Numbered from the stretch's first letter, positions 20,561 to 32,279 are shown. The stretch: 64,000 bases of DNA from Cricetomys ansorgei (GCA_026225945.1 JAMJFZ010002307.1:712001-776000); one strand, 5' to 3'. Made by a program: numbers and translations. Notes: generated from the letters alone by a model not told the origin.

Positions 20561-23500
20561 AGAAAAGGAGGTTGAGAGAACTTTAATGCAGATAAGATCA
20601 AAAGAGAGTCATCGGTCTGTCGGTGAGAGCACCCAGCATGTCTGTGCTCCAGGAGGCAGTGTGCAGCTGTGGAGGATGACGGGTGGCCAGGTAGATAACT
20701 GACTCCTCAGGAAGCTCAGGTTCCTCAGCCTGTAAGATCTTTGACATGAGGTTCCAGCAAAAATACTTAAATGAAATTGACTTCTTTGAACATGAAACTG
20801 GTTTTCTCTTATTGGAAAATTAATTTTAGAACTACATGAATTCTCTCAATGGTGATGGACAAATGAGGTGTTATTCTAACTAGAGAAATCATGGTTACCA
20901 AAAAGTGTCTTTTTACAAAATTATTTTTTATTTCTGAAGCTTTGAGGGAAATTTTCTGGCTTTGAAAAAAGCAAAGGGGAAAAAAACCAAATCTCATGAT
21001 TCCCATAGAGTTGTTAATCACATCTGGGTTACCCTTTAGCTGTCTAGAAAAAAATCTAAATTATCTTGCCAGAATTTTAACCACCATAACTTCTGGTACT
21101 CTGAGTTTCTGTCACCATATTCTCTCTTTCTGTATTTACAGTGTTGGCATCATTGTTGCTTTTATTTATTGTCCACGAGGTACTTACTCTGCAGTGCCTG
21201 AAGTCGTAGCCCGGAGCCTGGCTGTTAAAGACAGATGTCTAAATTTGGTAAATACTTACTGGCAACACCCCAGAGAAGCTGTGTGTTTTATGATTTATTA
21301 AAATTCCCTTGATGCAGATTAAGTTTTGCTTGCTCAATCTTTGTTTTTGTATCACCTGTTATTAAGTAGAAACTGTAACTGGGAAGGGCTTTGTTTTGCT
21401 TAAGTTACCAAGATCTATCATAATTGTTTCAAAGTGCCTAAATGTTTTTTGCTTTTTTAACTGGAATGATCCAAGTTCAGATAATCTCCCAGAAGGGTTC
21501 ATCACACAGAGTGTCCAGATGTCTTGGGTGAGGAGTAACCATCACACGTCTCTAAAGAAGAGCAAGGACCTTTGGGAACTTGGATGCAGCTCAGCCTGTA
21601 AAAGGAAGCAACTTTCCAATCTTCTGCCGAGGACCAAGGAAAACGGCTGGCTGGATTCGGAGTATGAGAAACGGCAGCTGAGGCTTCCACATGTAAGAAG
21701 CCAGGAAAAATAACTGGCCTGGCTCTGCAGAGGCAATCCAGATCTGAGCAACCTGTGAAACGAGACCCACGGGCCGGTTCAATTCTGGGAAGAGCGTCAT
21801 CAGAGAAGGCCGCGTCCTGATGTTTCCTCCTGATCTGGATTGATGCTTCATGTCTAGATTACGCGGTTTTCCCCAAATTAAAACAAACATGATAACGATA
21901 AGAAGGAAGGAAGGAAGAGGGCTCCATTTAAGCAGTGTAGACAGTTGTGTAGAGAGGGCTTTGGAGAGACAAAGATTGTCCTTTAGACCTGTCTGCAACA
22001 TCCTGATGCCTAAGCACTCTCTTGAAGATTCGTGGCATGGATGTTGTGATTCCATTTCTAACCTGAGGCAAGAAGCCCCAACATGCTCCTTTCTACCCTA
22101 CAGGGTCAGAGCAGAACAGGGGCTGAGGAAGGTGGGTTCCAGGAGGACATTTGTCACTCGAGGCAGCAAAGCCACCCGTCTGAACCGGGGCTGTGTCCAC
22201 ACGAAATCAGAATCCTCAGTTGACTCCCACACTCAGCTGAGTGACCCCTCTAAGCCTCACCCAATTTTACACGGTCAGAACTTGAACAGAGCGAATATTA
22301 CCCCTACGCCTGGTGTTTTCTCTTTCTCTCTTGCTCTTGCTTTCTCTTCCTCTCCTTTTTTGTCTTCTAAAATCGCCTTGCTGGTTGATACACTATCCAT
22401 GACTACTATCAATATAAGATAGTGTACTTCGTGAGGTTCCAAGCAGGATGAGGCATTGCTTGTTCGCAACTGTGAAAGACAAGGCTTGGGACCAGTGTTC
22501 TACCCATGAGTTAGACAGCTGCAGGTTTCCAGGGATATCCTTCATTTTAACAGTCGTCATGCGAGACCCTCAGGCGAACTGTGATGGATAAAATGGAAGT
22601 GCCTTCCTGTGTTTCTGGAGTGATGCCTAGAGGAAGAAGGCATGCTGGTGATGAAATAAATGCAAAACCAAGCTTTTATCAAATGTAAGGGTCAGGGAGA
22701 ATCCTGCAGAGGGATTCCCATGACAAAGGGAAGTGCTATAGAGAGAATCCATTAGGGGCTCCGGGACACAGGAGTTGTGGGTGTTTGCTATCGGCTGGAA
22801 TGTCGCCTTTGATAGAGCATGCATTCAGTGGCAGGCAAAGAACACAACAAGGCTACAGCTTCCAATCACACCTCTCCTCAATAATCTCTTTCATCTTGAA
22901 TCAAGTGGTAGGTCAGACCGGAAATGAAGGACTCCTCAGGATCTACGTACTTCCCACAGCTCTCCCTCTGCGTGCGGCTTGCCCAAGGGGCCACGTCTTC
23001 AGTGTAAAAATAAACACATATCTAAAACAAATAAATAAGCAAATGGATACATTAGAGTCCTGTGTGGAAGCAGACAGACTAGATCCACCTGCCCAAATAC
23101 AGCATGCCAGGGTTCTGTAAACTGTGGACCACAGCGAGCAGTACGGTTTAACAGTGAGGGAGGCTGAAGCCCAGGGAGATAGATTAAAGGGCTCAAGGGC
23201 CAAAGGATGAAGAGGCTGCCGGCCCAGATGTCCTGTTTCCCAGGCCAGGGTTCTTTGCTGTTTCAGGGAGCCTACTGCTCTTCCCAACACTGATGTTTAT
23301 TTAGGAAAGTGATCTTCTTCCTGCAGCTGGGCTTGCCCAGCCTCTAATGACCTTACATGGCTGGACAGCAGGCAGAGGACAGACTCCTTCCTGTGGGTGA
23401 GAGCAGTTGGGTGTAGGCCGTTAGGGTCAGGGCTCCAGACAGACCTTCCTCAGTGTCCATCCTAGAACTCTACCCTGTGCGTGAGAAAATCAAAGAACTC

Positions 23501-24117
23501 GTGGGGAAAAGAACACAAGGCACTGAGGAGGGGCCATTCAGGAAAGACCTCATTCCAAGGGAAAGGGCAGCCAAGGTGCACTCACTGGGGTCAAAATGCA
23601 TCAAGCAGGTCTGGGAGAGAAAACATGGATTGTGGCCTTATCCTCAATGTCTTCCAGCCACTTACATTGCAGAGTCAAGGGCAAATAAAAGAGAAATGTC
23701 TGTCTCTGCCACATCTAGGGGAGGGTCACTAAGTGTGGGAAGGGTCTGACAGCCTCCGGACCAGTGGCTGGGCAGTGGCAGAGGCAGCCCAAGATGATTG
23801 TACCTATGTGTCAACACTTGGTTATAAACACTTCACTTCAGATATGCTGGCCACAGAAGTAAACAGGATTTCCTTGGCATCTGGTATCTCCGTTGCCTCC
23901 CGTACCTTGGCATCATGGTGGAGAAGAACGTGCGCACATGATGAAGTATATTAGTGGTCTTTACCTGGGTGGTACTCCATGTCACTAGTTCAGAAACTGA
24001 GGTGGATAGATTTCCTTACAGAATACGGTGGTAAACTCTTTTGCTACCTATATTTCTTCTATAGAAGAAAACAAAAATGAACCTTCAATCTTTTATTTAA
24101 AAAAATTACCTTTCTAT
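20561..24117. other. Longest mostly unique segment
   Basis: About 3.5 kb with no confident transposon. It holds a candidate exon at 21493-21692 and a CT-rich tract at about 22320-22365. A weak MIR-like run lies near 22225-22300 (CTGAGTGACCCCTCTAAGCC). Several 100-190 codon frames overlap on both strands at 21.4-22.4 kb and cannot all be coding. If the window carries any functional DNA, this is one of the better places to look. Confidence 0.4.
21493..21692 (+). other. Candidate internal exon, unidentified
   Basis: The left border is AATCTCCCAG, preceded by TTTTTTAACTGG, which could serve as pyrimidine tract plus branch site about 30 nt upstream. The right border is CAT|GTAAGA, a fair donor. 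Between them one plus-strand frame stays open, ends on a complete codon at the donor, and has a Lys/Arg/Leu-rich, protein-like composition (for example KENGWLDSEYEKRQ). I do not recognise the peptide. A shared open frame on the opposite strand weakens the case, and this may be chance. Confidence 0.2.
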
Positions 24118-24302
24118 GATCTGGGATGTAGAGAGCTTGTCCTGTGTGCATGAAACTCTGAGTTCAATCCCCAGCATAGCAGAAACTAAGCCCAGCGCTC
24201 AGGAGATGGGGTAGGAGGATCATAAGTTTAAGGTCATCTTCAGCTATACTAAGTTCAAGGGCCATCCTGGGCTACCGGAGACTCCACCTTCAACTGAAAC
24301 AA
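24118..24302 (+). mobile_element. ID/B1-composite SINE (RSINE1/B4-like)
   Basis: The head 'CTGGGATGTAGAGAGCTTGT' and 'GAGTTCAATCCCCAGCATAG' is an ID/tRNA-type head with B box. A B1-like part follows: 'AAGCCCAGCGCTCAGGAGAT', 'TTTAAGGTCATCTTCAGCTA', 'GGCCATCCTGGGCTACCGGA'. This is the tRNA-then-7SL order of B4/RSINE1. Old. Confidence 0.85.
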
Positions 24303-24489
24303 TTATCTGCTTGCTTCTGAGATCCTCTCAGCATCTGCTGAGGAGTCGGTCAGTGGCTGAGTTCAGAAGTCAAGGAAGATTGTCTGAACTGGTTAGCCCC
24401 CTTTAGCTGTATCTCAGACAAGTCAGTTTCCAAGTGTTGACCCATAGAAAGGGCTTCAGGTTGGCCATAAAACACCTGTACTTTAGGTT

Positions 24490-24556
24490 TATTTTGAAAA
24501 AGACCTTGGGAACTTCATTTAATTTCCACATCTGACAGTTTTATCTGTAAAAAACA
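24490..24556 (+). mobile_element. Possible MIR fragment
   Basis: 'GACCTTGGGAACTTCATTTA' and 'TGACAGTTTTATCTGTAAAA' parallel the MIR core (cttgggcaagtcactta ... ttcctcatctgtaaaa). Short and diverged. Confidence 0.4.
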
Positions 24557-24565
24557 TCAAGATTG

Positions 24566-24762
24566 AGATGCTGGAGAGATGGCTCATTGTTCCGAGCAAT
24601 TCCTGTCTTTGCAGAGGACCCAGCTTCAGTTCCTAGCACTCACATGGTGGCTCACAATCCCCAGTTCCAGGGGATCCAACACCCTCTTCTGGCCTCCACG
24701 GGCACACAGGCAAAAACACTCACAGATGTAAACTTAAAACAAAAGACAAACTTAAAAAAGAA
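24566..24762 (+). mobile_element. B2/B3 SINE
   Basis: Head 'ATGCTGGAGAGATGGCTCAT', B-box side 'CAGCTTCAGTTCCTAGCACT', then 'ACATGGTGGCTCACAATCCC', 'CCAACACCCTCTTCTGGCCT', and an A-rich tail with AAACTTAAAA. Nearly full length, plus orientation. Confidence 0.92.
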
Positions 24763-24849
24763 GTCATGGTTGTGCCTTAGCTACTCTTTCTATAATTCTG
24801 TTCAAATTCTGTTGAGTGAGATAAGATATGCTTCCCTCTAGCACCAGGA

Positions 24850-25048
24850 TACACACACACACACACATACACACACACACACACACGCACACACGCACAC
24901 ACACACACGCACACACACACACATGCACACACACGCACACACACACAGGCACACACACACACGCACACACACACAGGCACACACACACGCACACACACAC
25001 ACGCACACGCACACACACACAGGCACACACACACACATGCACACACTC
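24850..25048. repeat. Compound CA microsatellite with GC/GG interruptions
   Basis: About 200 bp of CA dinucleotides, broken at short intervals by CGCA, TGCA and GGCA units. The interrupting words recur as CACACACGCACAC and CACAGGCACAC blocks, so part of it has expanded in units longer than two bases. Confidence 0.95.
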
Positions 25049-25759
25049 TCTGCAGTAGCATTGCCCATTGTGTTTGTCATCGTTGTTCATGACAAAGGCC
25101 TCCATGAAACAAGTTATGTTGATGTCTTATCAAGCAACAGTTCTCACTATTGAAGAACTTCTCAGAACTTTTACACCACAACGAAAATTACTCCACAGAA
25201 TTTATTGTCCCTGGTAATAACATAAGGGTCACCAAAACCCCATGAACGAATGTTTCAGAACTGTAACTTCAGGCGTAAAACACCTCTAAAGAGGCTGTGA
25301 CCTCCTCACAGCTTCTCGTGTCCAGTTGGTGATGCTTCTTGGCAAAGCTGCATTATGAGCACATAATTTGAACCAGTTCCTCGCTGAAGCTTTCTGGCTT
25401 AGAGTAAATCTCTTGCACAGATCTAATGCAAGGATCATGTACACAGAGACGCTGGTTACACAACGTCCTCTGTGAGAGGTCACTGGCTCAAGGAGCCACA
25501 TCTGAGTCCAGGATCTGTTTTGAAAGTTTCTGATCCCCACCTTCTCAGCATTCTACAGTCACCGGATGCCATGGCAAAACTTCACAAGCCCCACAAAAAT
25601 CTTCCCTCAGAACGTTAAGTTGAGAGTGTACTCAAAGTAGTAGGAGGAAAGCAGTAGAGAAGTTCTCATCTAACTCAAGTACTTTCCAGAACGTGCAGTG
25701 AATCTGTTTATAGTACTCGGCATATTAAAAACATGCTAATGGACCATTCACTTAGACTC
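25049..25759. other. Unique sequence, no gene seen
   Basis: No recognised repeat or exon between the CA block and the solo LTR. Confidence 0.4.
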
Positions 25760-26191
25760 TGTCTTAGGGTTTTTTTTCGTTGTTGTTGTTTGTTTGTTTG
25801 TTTTTTTGTCGCAACAAAACACCATAACCAAAAAGCAAGTTGGGGAGAAAAGGCTTTATCTGGCTTACACTTCCACATGGCTGTTCATCACCAAAGGAAG
25901 TCAGGACAGGAACTCAAACAGAGCAGGAACCTAGAGGCAGGAGCTGATGTAGAGGCCATGCTGCTTATTAGCTTGCTTCTCATGGCTTATATAGCCTGCT
26001 TTCTTAAAGAACTCAGGACCACCAGCACAGGGATGGAACCATCCACAACAGGCTGGGCCCTTCCCCATCAATAATTAATTAAGAAAATGCCTTACAGCCA
26101 GATCTTACACAGAGGCATTTTCTCAGTTAAGGGTCCCTCCTTTGGATAACTCTAGTTTGTGTGTCAAGTTGACATAAGACTAGCCAGCACA
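25760..26191 (-). mobile_element. Solo LTR (rodent ERVL-MaLR type) with GACTC target duplication
   Basis: A 432-bp element starts TGTCTTAGGG and ends CCAGCACA, with GACTC immediately on both sides (25755-25759 and 26192-26196). TG...CA ends plus a perfect 5-bp duplication are direct evidence of an LTR-retrovirus-like insertion reduced to one LTR by recombination. The internal landmarks match 503-879, in the same minus-strand sense: 'AAGTCAGGACAGGAACTCAA', 'GAGGCAGGAGCTGATGTAGA', 'CTTATATAGCCTGCTTTCTT'. A GTTTGTTTGTTTG run near the left end (25778-25807) is a local expansion. The TATA-like and AATAAA-like sites have changed. Family is by recall (MT/ORR1 group). Confidence 0.9.
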
Positions 26192-27575
26192 GACTCTTTG
26201 TCAAAAATAAATAAAAATTTATTATGGAGTCGTGCCCCTTCATGGACACCATTGAATGACGAGAAATTTCAATTCCATTGCCTAGAATAATGATCTAGAA
26301 TATGCAGAGATTTTTAAACTGTTATTTTTCAAGGGTCAACTTGGGAATCCATGGGCATGAGCTGGAAATCTACAAGGGGATCTGCACAGTCCAGCGCAGC
26401 CAGAAGGCAGAGATGAGCATAGAGGGGGTATCAAAGGAACAAAGAAGGGGGTGGAATCAAGGCCAGGCCCAGGGAGCTGTCAACGTGCTGAAGCTGGGAA
26501 TCACTGCAGACACTCTGCATCCCTTCCATGCACCGGCACTGGAGCTGGCAGCCACAGCCCCCCTCTCTCTTCTGGCATAAGCGAGTACTCTTCGTGATTA
26601 TTGTCCTTCCTTCAGAACTGCTGGGTGTGTATGAGTTACGCTGCAATAAAATCAGCCTCATGAAGACTTAGCTGGCGGTTCTCCTGCAGCCAGAGGTTCT
26701 CAGAATTTTGAGAAGGGAAGGGAGGACAAGCCTCAACGCACACTCACTACCCTGGGAGCACAACTGGTTTGTGTTGCTTACCCTTCTATAACCTTACCTG
26801 GGAAAAATATCCTGGAGCTGCCCACCCACCTCCCTTGGTTTCCTCGGGTATTTGGAAATGAAGTTAAACACTGCTGCCATGGCCGTCAGGAACCGTCTGT
26901 TGAGAAAATGGCCTGTGGCAAGCTGTGCTTCTTTTTCCTTGGTCTTTTTCAGTGAGTCTGTCCTCGCCTCCTCTCTCACACTGGCTTTTTGACACCAATA
27001 GAAGATGTTGCCTCTGCTGACAAAGGTAATGATAGCAAAGTCTTCATTCCTGTGGAACAGACGAGAACTGACTCAAACATGTTTGGAAGAGGTGCTCACA
27101 CTTGAACAAGTTCCTAGATTAAGAGGAAACAAGGAGAGCCAACCAAGGAAAGGGTCAGGACTAAAAAGAAGACAAGTCAGGTTTGCCTTGTGCTACGGAT
27201 GTGGGCAGCTGGTGAAGATGGCTGCATGGCTCATTCCTTAATCGGATTCTGCTTTCTCTCTCAAGCAACAGAAAAATATGCCCCTTGGTAATCACGGCAC
27301 GTTTTTTGAGGGGCGGGTAGGAAATCCAGAAGCCTCTGCTAAAAGTTATACTTTCTGACAGGATACTAACTTCTATTAAGAAACAAAACAAGTTCAGGGG
27401 AGGCGTCTCAGTCTAAGTTGAGAGGGAGTGGGGGCATGGCGTTCAGGAGCTGGGATGGGAGAGGGCATGGTGGAAGTGTTGTAAATATAAAAGCACAACA
27501 CTCACGTGTGACGTTCTCAAACTTAAACAAATGTAAAACAATGGCATCAAAGAGAAATAACAAAATAAAACAGAT
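26192..27575. other. Unique sequence, no gene seen
   Basis: About 1.4 kb with no named repeat. Short open frames only, some antisense to each other. Confidence 0.4.
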
Positions 27576-27702
27576 GGCCAGGTGTGGTGGCGCACGGCGC
27601 CAGGGGTCCAGACAGGCCACCTGGCAAGCAGAACCGAATCCATGAATCCCAGGTTCAGTGAGTGACCCTGTCTCAATGCAGTAAGAGAAACAACTCCAGA
27701 AG

Positions 27703-27706
<4 letters not shown>
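27576..27706 (+). mobile_element. Composite SINE fragment (same family as 60421)
   Basis: 'GGCCAGGTGTGGTGGCGCAC', then after a gap 'AACCGAATCCATGAATCCCA' and 'GGTTCAGTGAGTGACCCTGT', correspond to the middle and 3' part of the composite SINE also seen at 10005, 39462 and 60421. It runs straight into a CA tract. Confidence 0.65.

Positions 27707-27755
<49 letters not shown>
27707..27755. repeat. (AC)24 microsatellite
   Basis: A pure AC tract of 49 bp, grown at the 3' tail of the SINE. Confidence 0.97.
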
Positions 27756-27756
<1 letters not shown>

Positions 27757-30700
27757 CCAAACAAAAAGATATGTTCCAACTCTTGGGTAGACAAGCATTA
27801 TTCTGAGAACATAACCTTCGTTTCTCATTTTTGCTGCTCATTCTTTCAATGACACATCTGTCTCAAGAGTTTTCCTCACCATAACTCTGCTTCTTTTACG
27901 GGCTAATTCAGTATGGCAGTTCTATTATACTTTCCAGTTCCCAAGATCAATTAAGGATGGTGATGTAGACTGCCTGTACTCAGCTCTGGGTCTTTGAATC
28001 ACCGTCTCAGCTTTGCTGCTTACAGCCAAGTGGGACTCTTGGCGCCCCCACAGGCAGTATAGCTGGCATATCAGTGACATAGAATTTAGTTCATAGAGAC
28101 TAAAGGGAAAGCTGAAAATTAAAATAAATTAATGAGTAAAGGAAGTTCTCTTTCCAACTTATTTTCTGTATTAATGGCAACTCTATATCTCTCAGTTAGT
28201 GAAAAGAAAATCGAAATCCATCAATGAGAGGTAGGAATTTTAATATGACTGATTTACAAATGACCTTATTAATTAAGCCAATAGCATTAGGAATGAGTTC
28301 AGAAAGGCGGAGAAAATATCCTCTAGAGGATGGACTCCCAAGAAGGATGTCAGGAGGCTACTGCTGAGAAAGGCAACATTGCACAGGAAGGGTTTTGACC
28401 AACCTCTCATGACACAAGAGTAGGCTTCAGGTCTGAAACACTTCCTTAATAAGAGACAAGGCTACCCCAGACTGAGCCGGGCTTGTCACTGGACATAGGG
28501 ACAGCTCTCTGTCTCACACTCAGTGTGCATTCCTGTTCTCAGAAGGACTTATGTACTATATCACTTGATCATCCTCACCACCACATCTCTCCTCCACAGG
28601 GCGGCCCTGGGAACCCTGGAACTGCAGCATGGGACAGATGTGTCTGGCTTAGATGCCCCTCATTGGCTGCTGGGAAGGTTCTGCATCCATGCAGAAGAGA
28701 CAGTTGCCACAGAAGTGAAATATTTCACTGATAATTCACTATCTCCTCTTGGAAACTCAGAACTTGCTTCTACAAGAAGTGGATGTGCTCAGACTTCTGG
28801 CAGGCTTTCCCACATGCCACCTGCTTGCCAGCTAGAGAAAGCTGAGGTTGCAGAGCAGCCTCAGTGGGAGACACGTCCAGCCTGACTCCATCTGCCCACG
28901 AGCTCTCTCAAGTAACTGCCTCTTTTTTTTTATACAATAGTATTTCCCATCCCACTGTCTCGGTGCAGTGCGATACAGAGCTCCAGTCCACTGGGTAAAT
29001 AAAGCCAAATGAATGGGTTAAATAAAAGTACCACAAGGCCGTCATTTGCGTAATTAGACAATGAACAAGCCACCAGAGAAGATTATTCCAACAAGGACAG
29101 AGTGGAGAAGACCTAGGGACCAGAATGTCACAGGAGTGCTGGTTTTCTTTTTTAAATAACTCTAACCGAAGATTCTAACAGTATGCAACAGTACGGAATG
29201 CATCACTCATTCCGCCAGCCCGACTCCCACACGGTCAGCGTTGTGGTAAAGTGCTGGAGATATCAAATGCCAGACGTGGTCCCTCATTTTAAGAATGTAA
29301 TGGTTGTAGGTGGGGGATGTATATGTGAGCCGTTTTAATACAATCACCATCCCGTAGGGGCTGGCTGCTGGAGGAGAGGAAACTAGGTGCTGTGTGTTCT
29401 GTCGCGGGCGCCGCTGTCTTTCTCCGAGGAGCCAACAGTTGAAGATCATCCTGAGATGACCAGTTCGCCTGATGAAGGCTGGGCACTTCCTGGGTGAAGG
29501 GAGGGCCTTAAAACAAGTCCAGCTCACGAAGGAGCTTCATGGGACATGAAGAGCTGTAGGGTAGGACTGAAGGATGGTAAGACAGGATGGGAAGTTAGGA
29601 AGACATATCCTCCTGTCTCTGCCTCCCCTCAGTTAAGAAAAATAAGAAATCTTTAAAGAAGATACCAAACTGCCCAAAGAAAAAGTTACTGGCTGTCTCA
29701 GTGAACATAATTTCTTTGCACGGATGGGGCAGAAGCGAAATGTTTTGCAGGGAAACAAATATCAGTGATATGGAAATTTCTGGAAAGAGTAGATTGAAAA
29801 GGAGCTGTTGCATGTATATAGCCAGGAGATAGCCCAGAAAGGAGGGGCCTGAAGATTTGAATGCCAACCATGACCACAGAGGCAGTGGAGGGGCACTCCC
29901 AGGTTTAACAGTACCTGGGCCATTCTACTCTGCAGCTTTGTGGGGGACAGAATAATGGTCAAAGCTGAATCAGTCTATAGAGGGATCTGCTTGGGTGGGG
30001 ACTATGTATTTTGTTTTTAAAACAAAAACAATTGCGAACTTATGAACCATTTATAGTTCTTTTTCCCCTCCATAAACTATTCAAGTTAACAGGGAAAAAT
30101 AAAGTTTCTAAATAAAGTCTTCCCCTAAGATTGCATTTTTCACTTGCCAAGCCAAACGCACCAAATCTTTTGTTTCCCTAACGATCTCACTTCCCAAGAA
30201 AAATACACCTGCAAACACCAGGGGCCAGGCCCTCCTGCCCTTGGCCACTCTTTTCTTTTACCCCTAAAGAACGTTGGGGGGGGGGGCACTTCCACATTGT
30301 GATGAGCCATGGTTTAGCCAAGAAGGTTAAGTAGGGCTAAGTTAAAGCAATCAAACCACTTTTTTTTTTTAAATTTGGAGGTGAACAAATTGTCCCCTCA
30401 TTTGCTCCTGAAGATGTTCAGCTTAAAATTGATGTCTTCAGTATCTTCTTGGAGGGTGCAGCTTGGCTCAAAAGCTACCAACCGTCACGGGTTTGCCACT
30501 GTCATAATCATTATTGTCTGTGCCATCCGATTATCCGCCTGGCATCCCATGTCAGCCATTCTTCCATGGCTGCGAGAGAAGAGAACTCGTCACATTTTAC
30601 AAGCAGCTTGGAGACACTGGTTCTCCGGGAGCAGAATCCAGGCACTTCAGTGAAGCTCTGGCATGCAGGCTTTATAAAATTCCGAACTACAGAAATTTTA

Positions 30701-30930
30701 CCAGATGTGTTTTATTTTGGAACTTTGAGGTTTTGAAGAAAAAGAGAGAGAAAGAGCGAGAGCAAGAGAACTAAGAGGGGTCATTCTTGGGATTATTCTG
30801 GTTTCTAGAAGTTCTTATCCACCTAGATGTGGTTAGCTGGCAGCTAGTTTCTGTAGTTATTAAGGGAAAACAAAGGCAGCTGACAATATATGGATGTCTG
30901 TTCTTGTGCTAGGCACCAGGAAAAGCTCCT
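27756..30930. other. Mostly unique segment
   Basis: About 3.2 kb without a confident transposon. It contains a candidate terminal exon (28600 to about 29030), a run of G's at 30276-30286, and unremarkable short frames. Nothing else is recognised. Confidence 0.4.
28600..29033 (+). other. Candidate 3'-terminal exon with poly(A) signals, unidentified
   Basis: A good acceptor (CATCTCTCCTCCACAG) ends at 28599. Two plus-strand frames stay open from there: one to a stop at 28731, the other to a stop at 28885. Downstream of the second stop, AATAAA hexamers occur in TAAATAAAGCC (about 28997) and TTAAATAAAAG (about 29020). The acceptor, stop and poly(A) signal spacing would suit a last exon. The peptides are not recognised. 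Two open phases over the same bases, and the frequency of AATAAA by chance, keep confidence low. Confidence 0.2.
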
Positions 30931-31075
30931 GAGGGCCTCTGTTCTCCTCACAGGGTGTGTGTGTAGAAACTGAGGCTTGGTGTCAAATAGCTTACTCCTG
31001 ATGTAAAGCTAGTGGGTGGCAGAGCTGAAAGCTGATCCCACGTCTGCCTGACAAGTCCTTGGTACCCTTTTCTGG
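30931..31075 (-). mobile_element. MIR SINE (core)
   Basis: 'TAGAAACTGAGGCTTGGTGT', 'TAAAGCTAGTGGGTGGCAGA', 'GCTGAAAGCTGATCCCACGT' and 'CTGCCTGACAAG' match the reverse complement of the MIR core and 5' side. An ancient mammal-wide SINE, expected to be heavily diverged. Confidence 0.8.
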
Positions 31076-32144
31076 TGCCATTTGAAGGCATTTCTTTATG
31101 TTGTGTCTAAAAACAAAATAAACTACTATGTGGGTGTAGACAGCAGCCGTGGGCTCCACATAACGCAGATGCTTCACAAAAGCGCCTGATATTCTTGGCA
31201 GCACAATTTTCCACCCCCTTTCCACTTTGATCCCAGAGGGCCCTTCACAGACTGCACAACAGCAGCACTGGCCACTCTTCGCTCTCCCCCTCTGTCCAAC
31301 TCCGTCTGGTCCCAGTCAGGCTCCGTTCCCCATTCAGTCAGTTGGGAGTGTACAGGCCATCATCAAACCGCCCTTCTCTGCTTTCTTAACTCCCTTTCAG
31401 AAAGGCTAGGGCCACGCTGCCGCACACGCCGATTCCTGTGTGTGCTGACCCAGCTGCTAGCCTGCACCCCAGCCTTGTTTGTAAGTGATATTGCAACTCA
31501 TCATACATTGAGGCCTACAGCAAGACGCAAGGGAGAAGGTGCTCAGCTCTGGATGAGTAGACAGAGGAGCAGAGGGAGAAACAACGTGTAAGAAAAATAA
31601 AAATTAAATTTGAAGTCCGGTCACCAACACACTACTTAAGACAAGCTAAAGATCTGCTTCTCCTGACCGCAGGCAGCCACTGGCACCCCTTGTACCCTGC
31701 CAAGGTAGCGCATCACAATGGGCAACACAGTGATCCCAAAAGCTGATACCTCTGAGCAACGTAGCTTCTGGTACTCCACACGGGTCTCCACCCTGCTCGG
31801 CTGCCTCTCATTTTGCATGATGGAAGCTTGCAAAACTCAGGCCCCGCAGGAATTGTTACTTGTGCTTAAGAGCACCAATAAATGTCGAAGCCAGAAGATG
31901 GGCCTCTTTGTGCCTCCCACAGTTTCCTGACGTCGGTTGGCCCTTGGTGCAGCAGTGTTTTCTGGATGTTTCTTGCTAAAAAGGCAAAAAAAAAAAAATT
32001 TGTTCTTACACTTTTCTGAGCACATGGTCCTCTTTATTTAAAACACCTGGAATGGTATCTGAATTCTTGCAAAGTACTTGAACTAGGGCCCCAATTCAGA
32101 GTCTACCTAATGAGACGGAAGAACAGGAAACATGAATAAAGCTT
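31076..32144. other. Unique sequence, no gene seen
   Basis: No recognised repeat or exon. Opposed short frames at 31636-31833 (minus) and 31718-31930 (plus) overlap, so at most one could be real; neither is identifiable. Confidence 0.4.
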
Positions 32145-32275
32145 GCTTCCTCTTTTCTCCTCCCTTCCTCCCCTTCCCCTCCTCCCCTTTCCCTCCTTTC
32201 CTCCCCTCCCCTCCCCTCCTCTTCTTTCCCTCTCTTCTCTTCCTTTCTCCTTTTCTTTTCTTTCTTTTTTTTAAA
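32145..32275. repeat. Polypyrimidine tract (CCCTCCT/TTCTTT-rich)
   Basis: About 130 bp almost without purines on the plus strand, running from CTCCTCCCTTCCTCC to TTTCTTTCTTTTTTTT. Long homopyrimidine tracts can form triplex DNA. Confidence 0.9.
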
Positions 32276-32279
32276 TCCC

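Noticed and set aside
22225..22300. Possible MIR
   Set aside because: Only a handful of words fit the MIR core. Too weak to list as a feature on its own.
24764..25105. Cys/Val-rich and His/Thr-rich frames over CA repeats (also at 8400, 10240, 27408, 60580)
   Set aside because: They are CA/GT dinucleotide translations on each strand, with no coding meaning.
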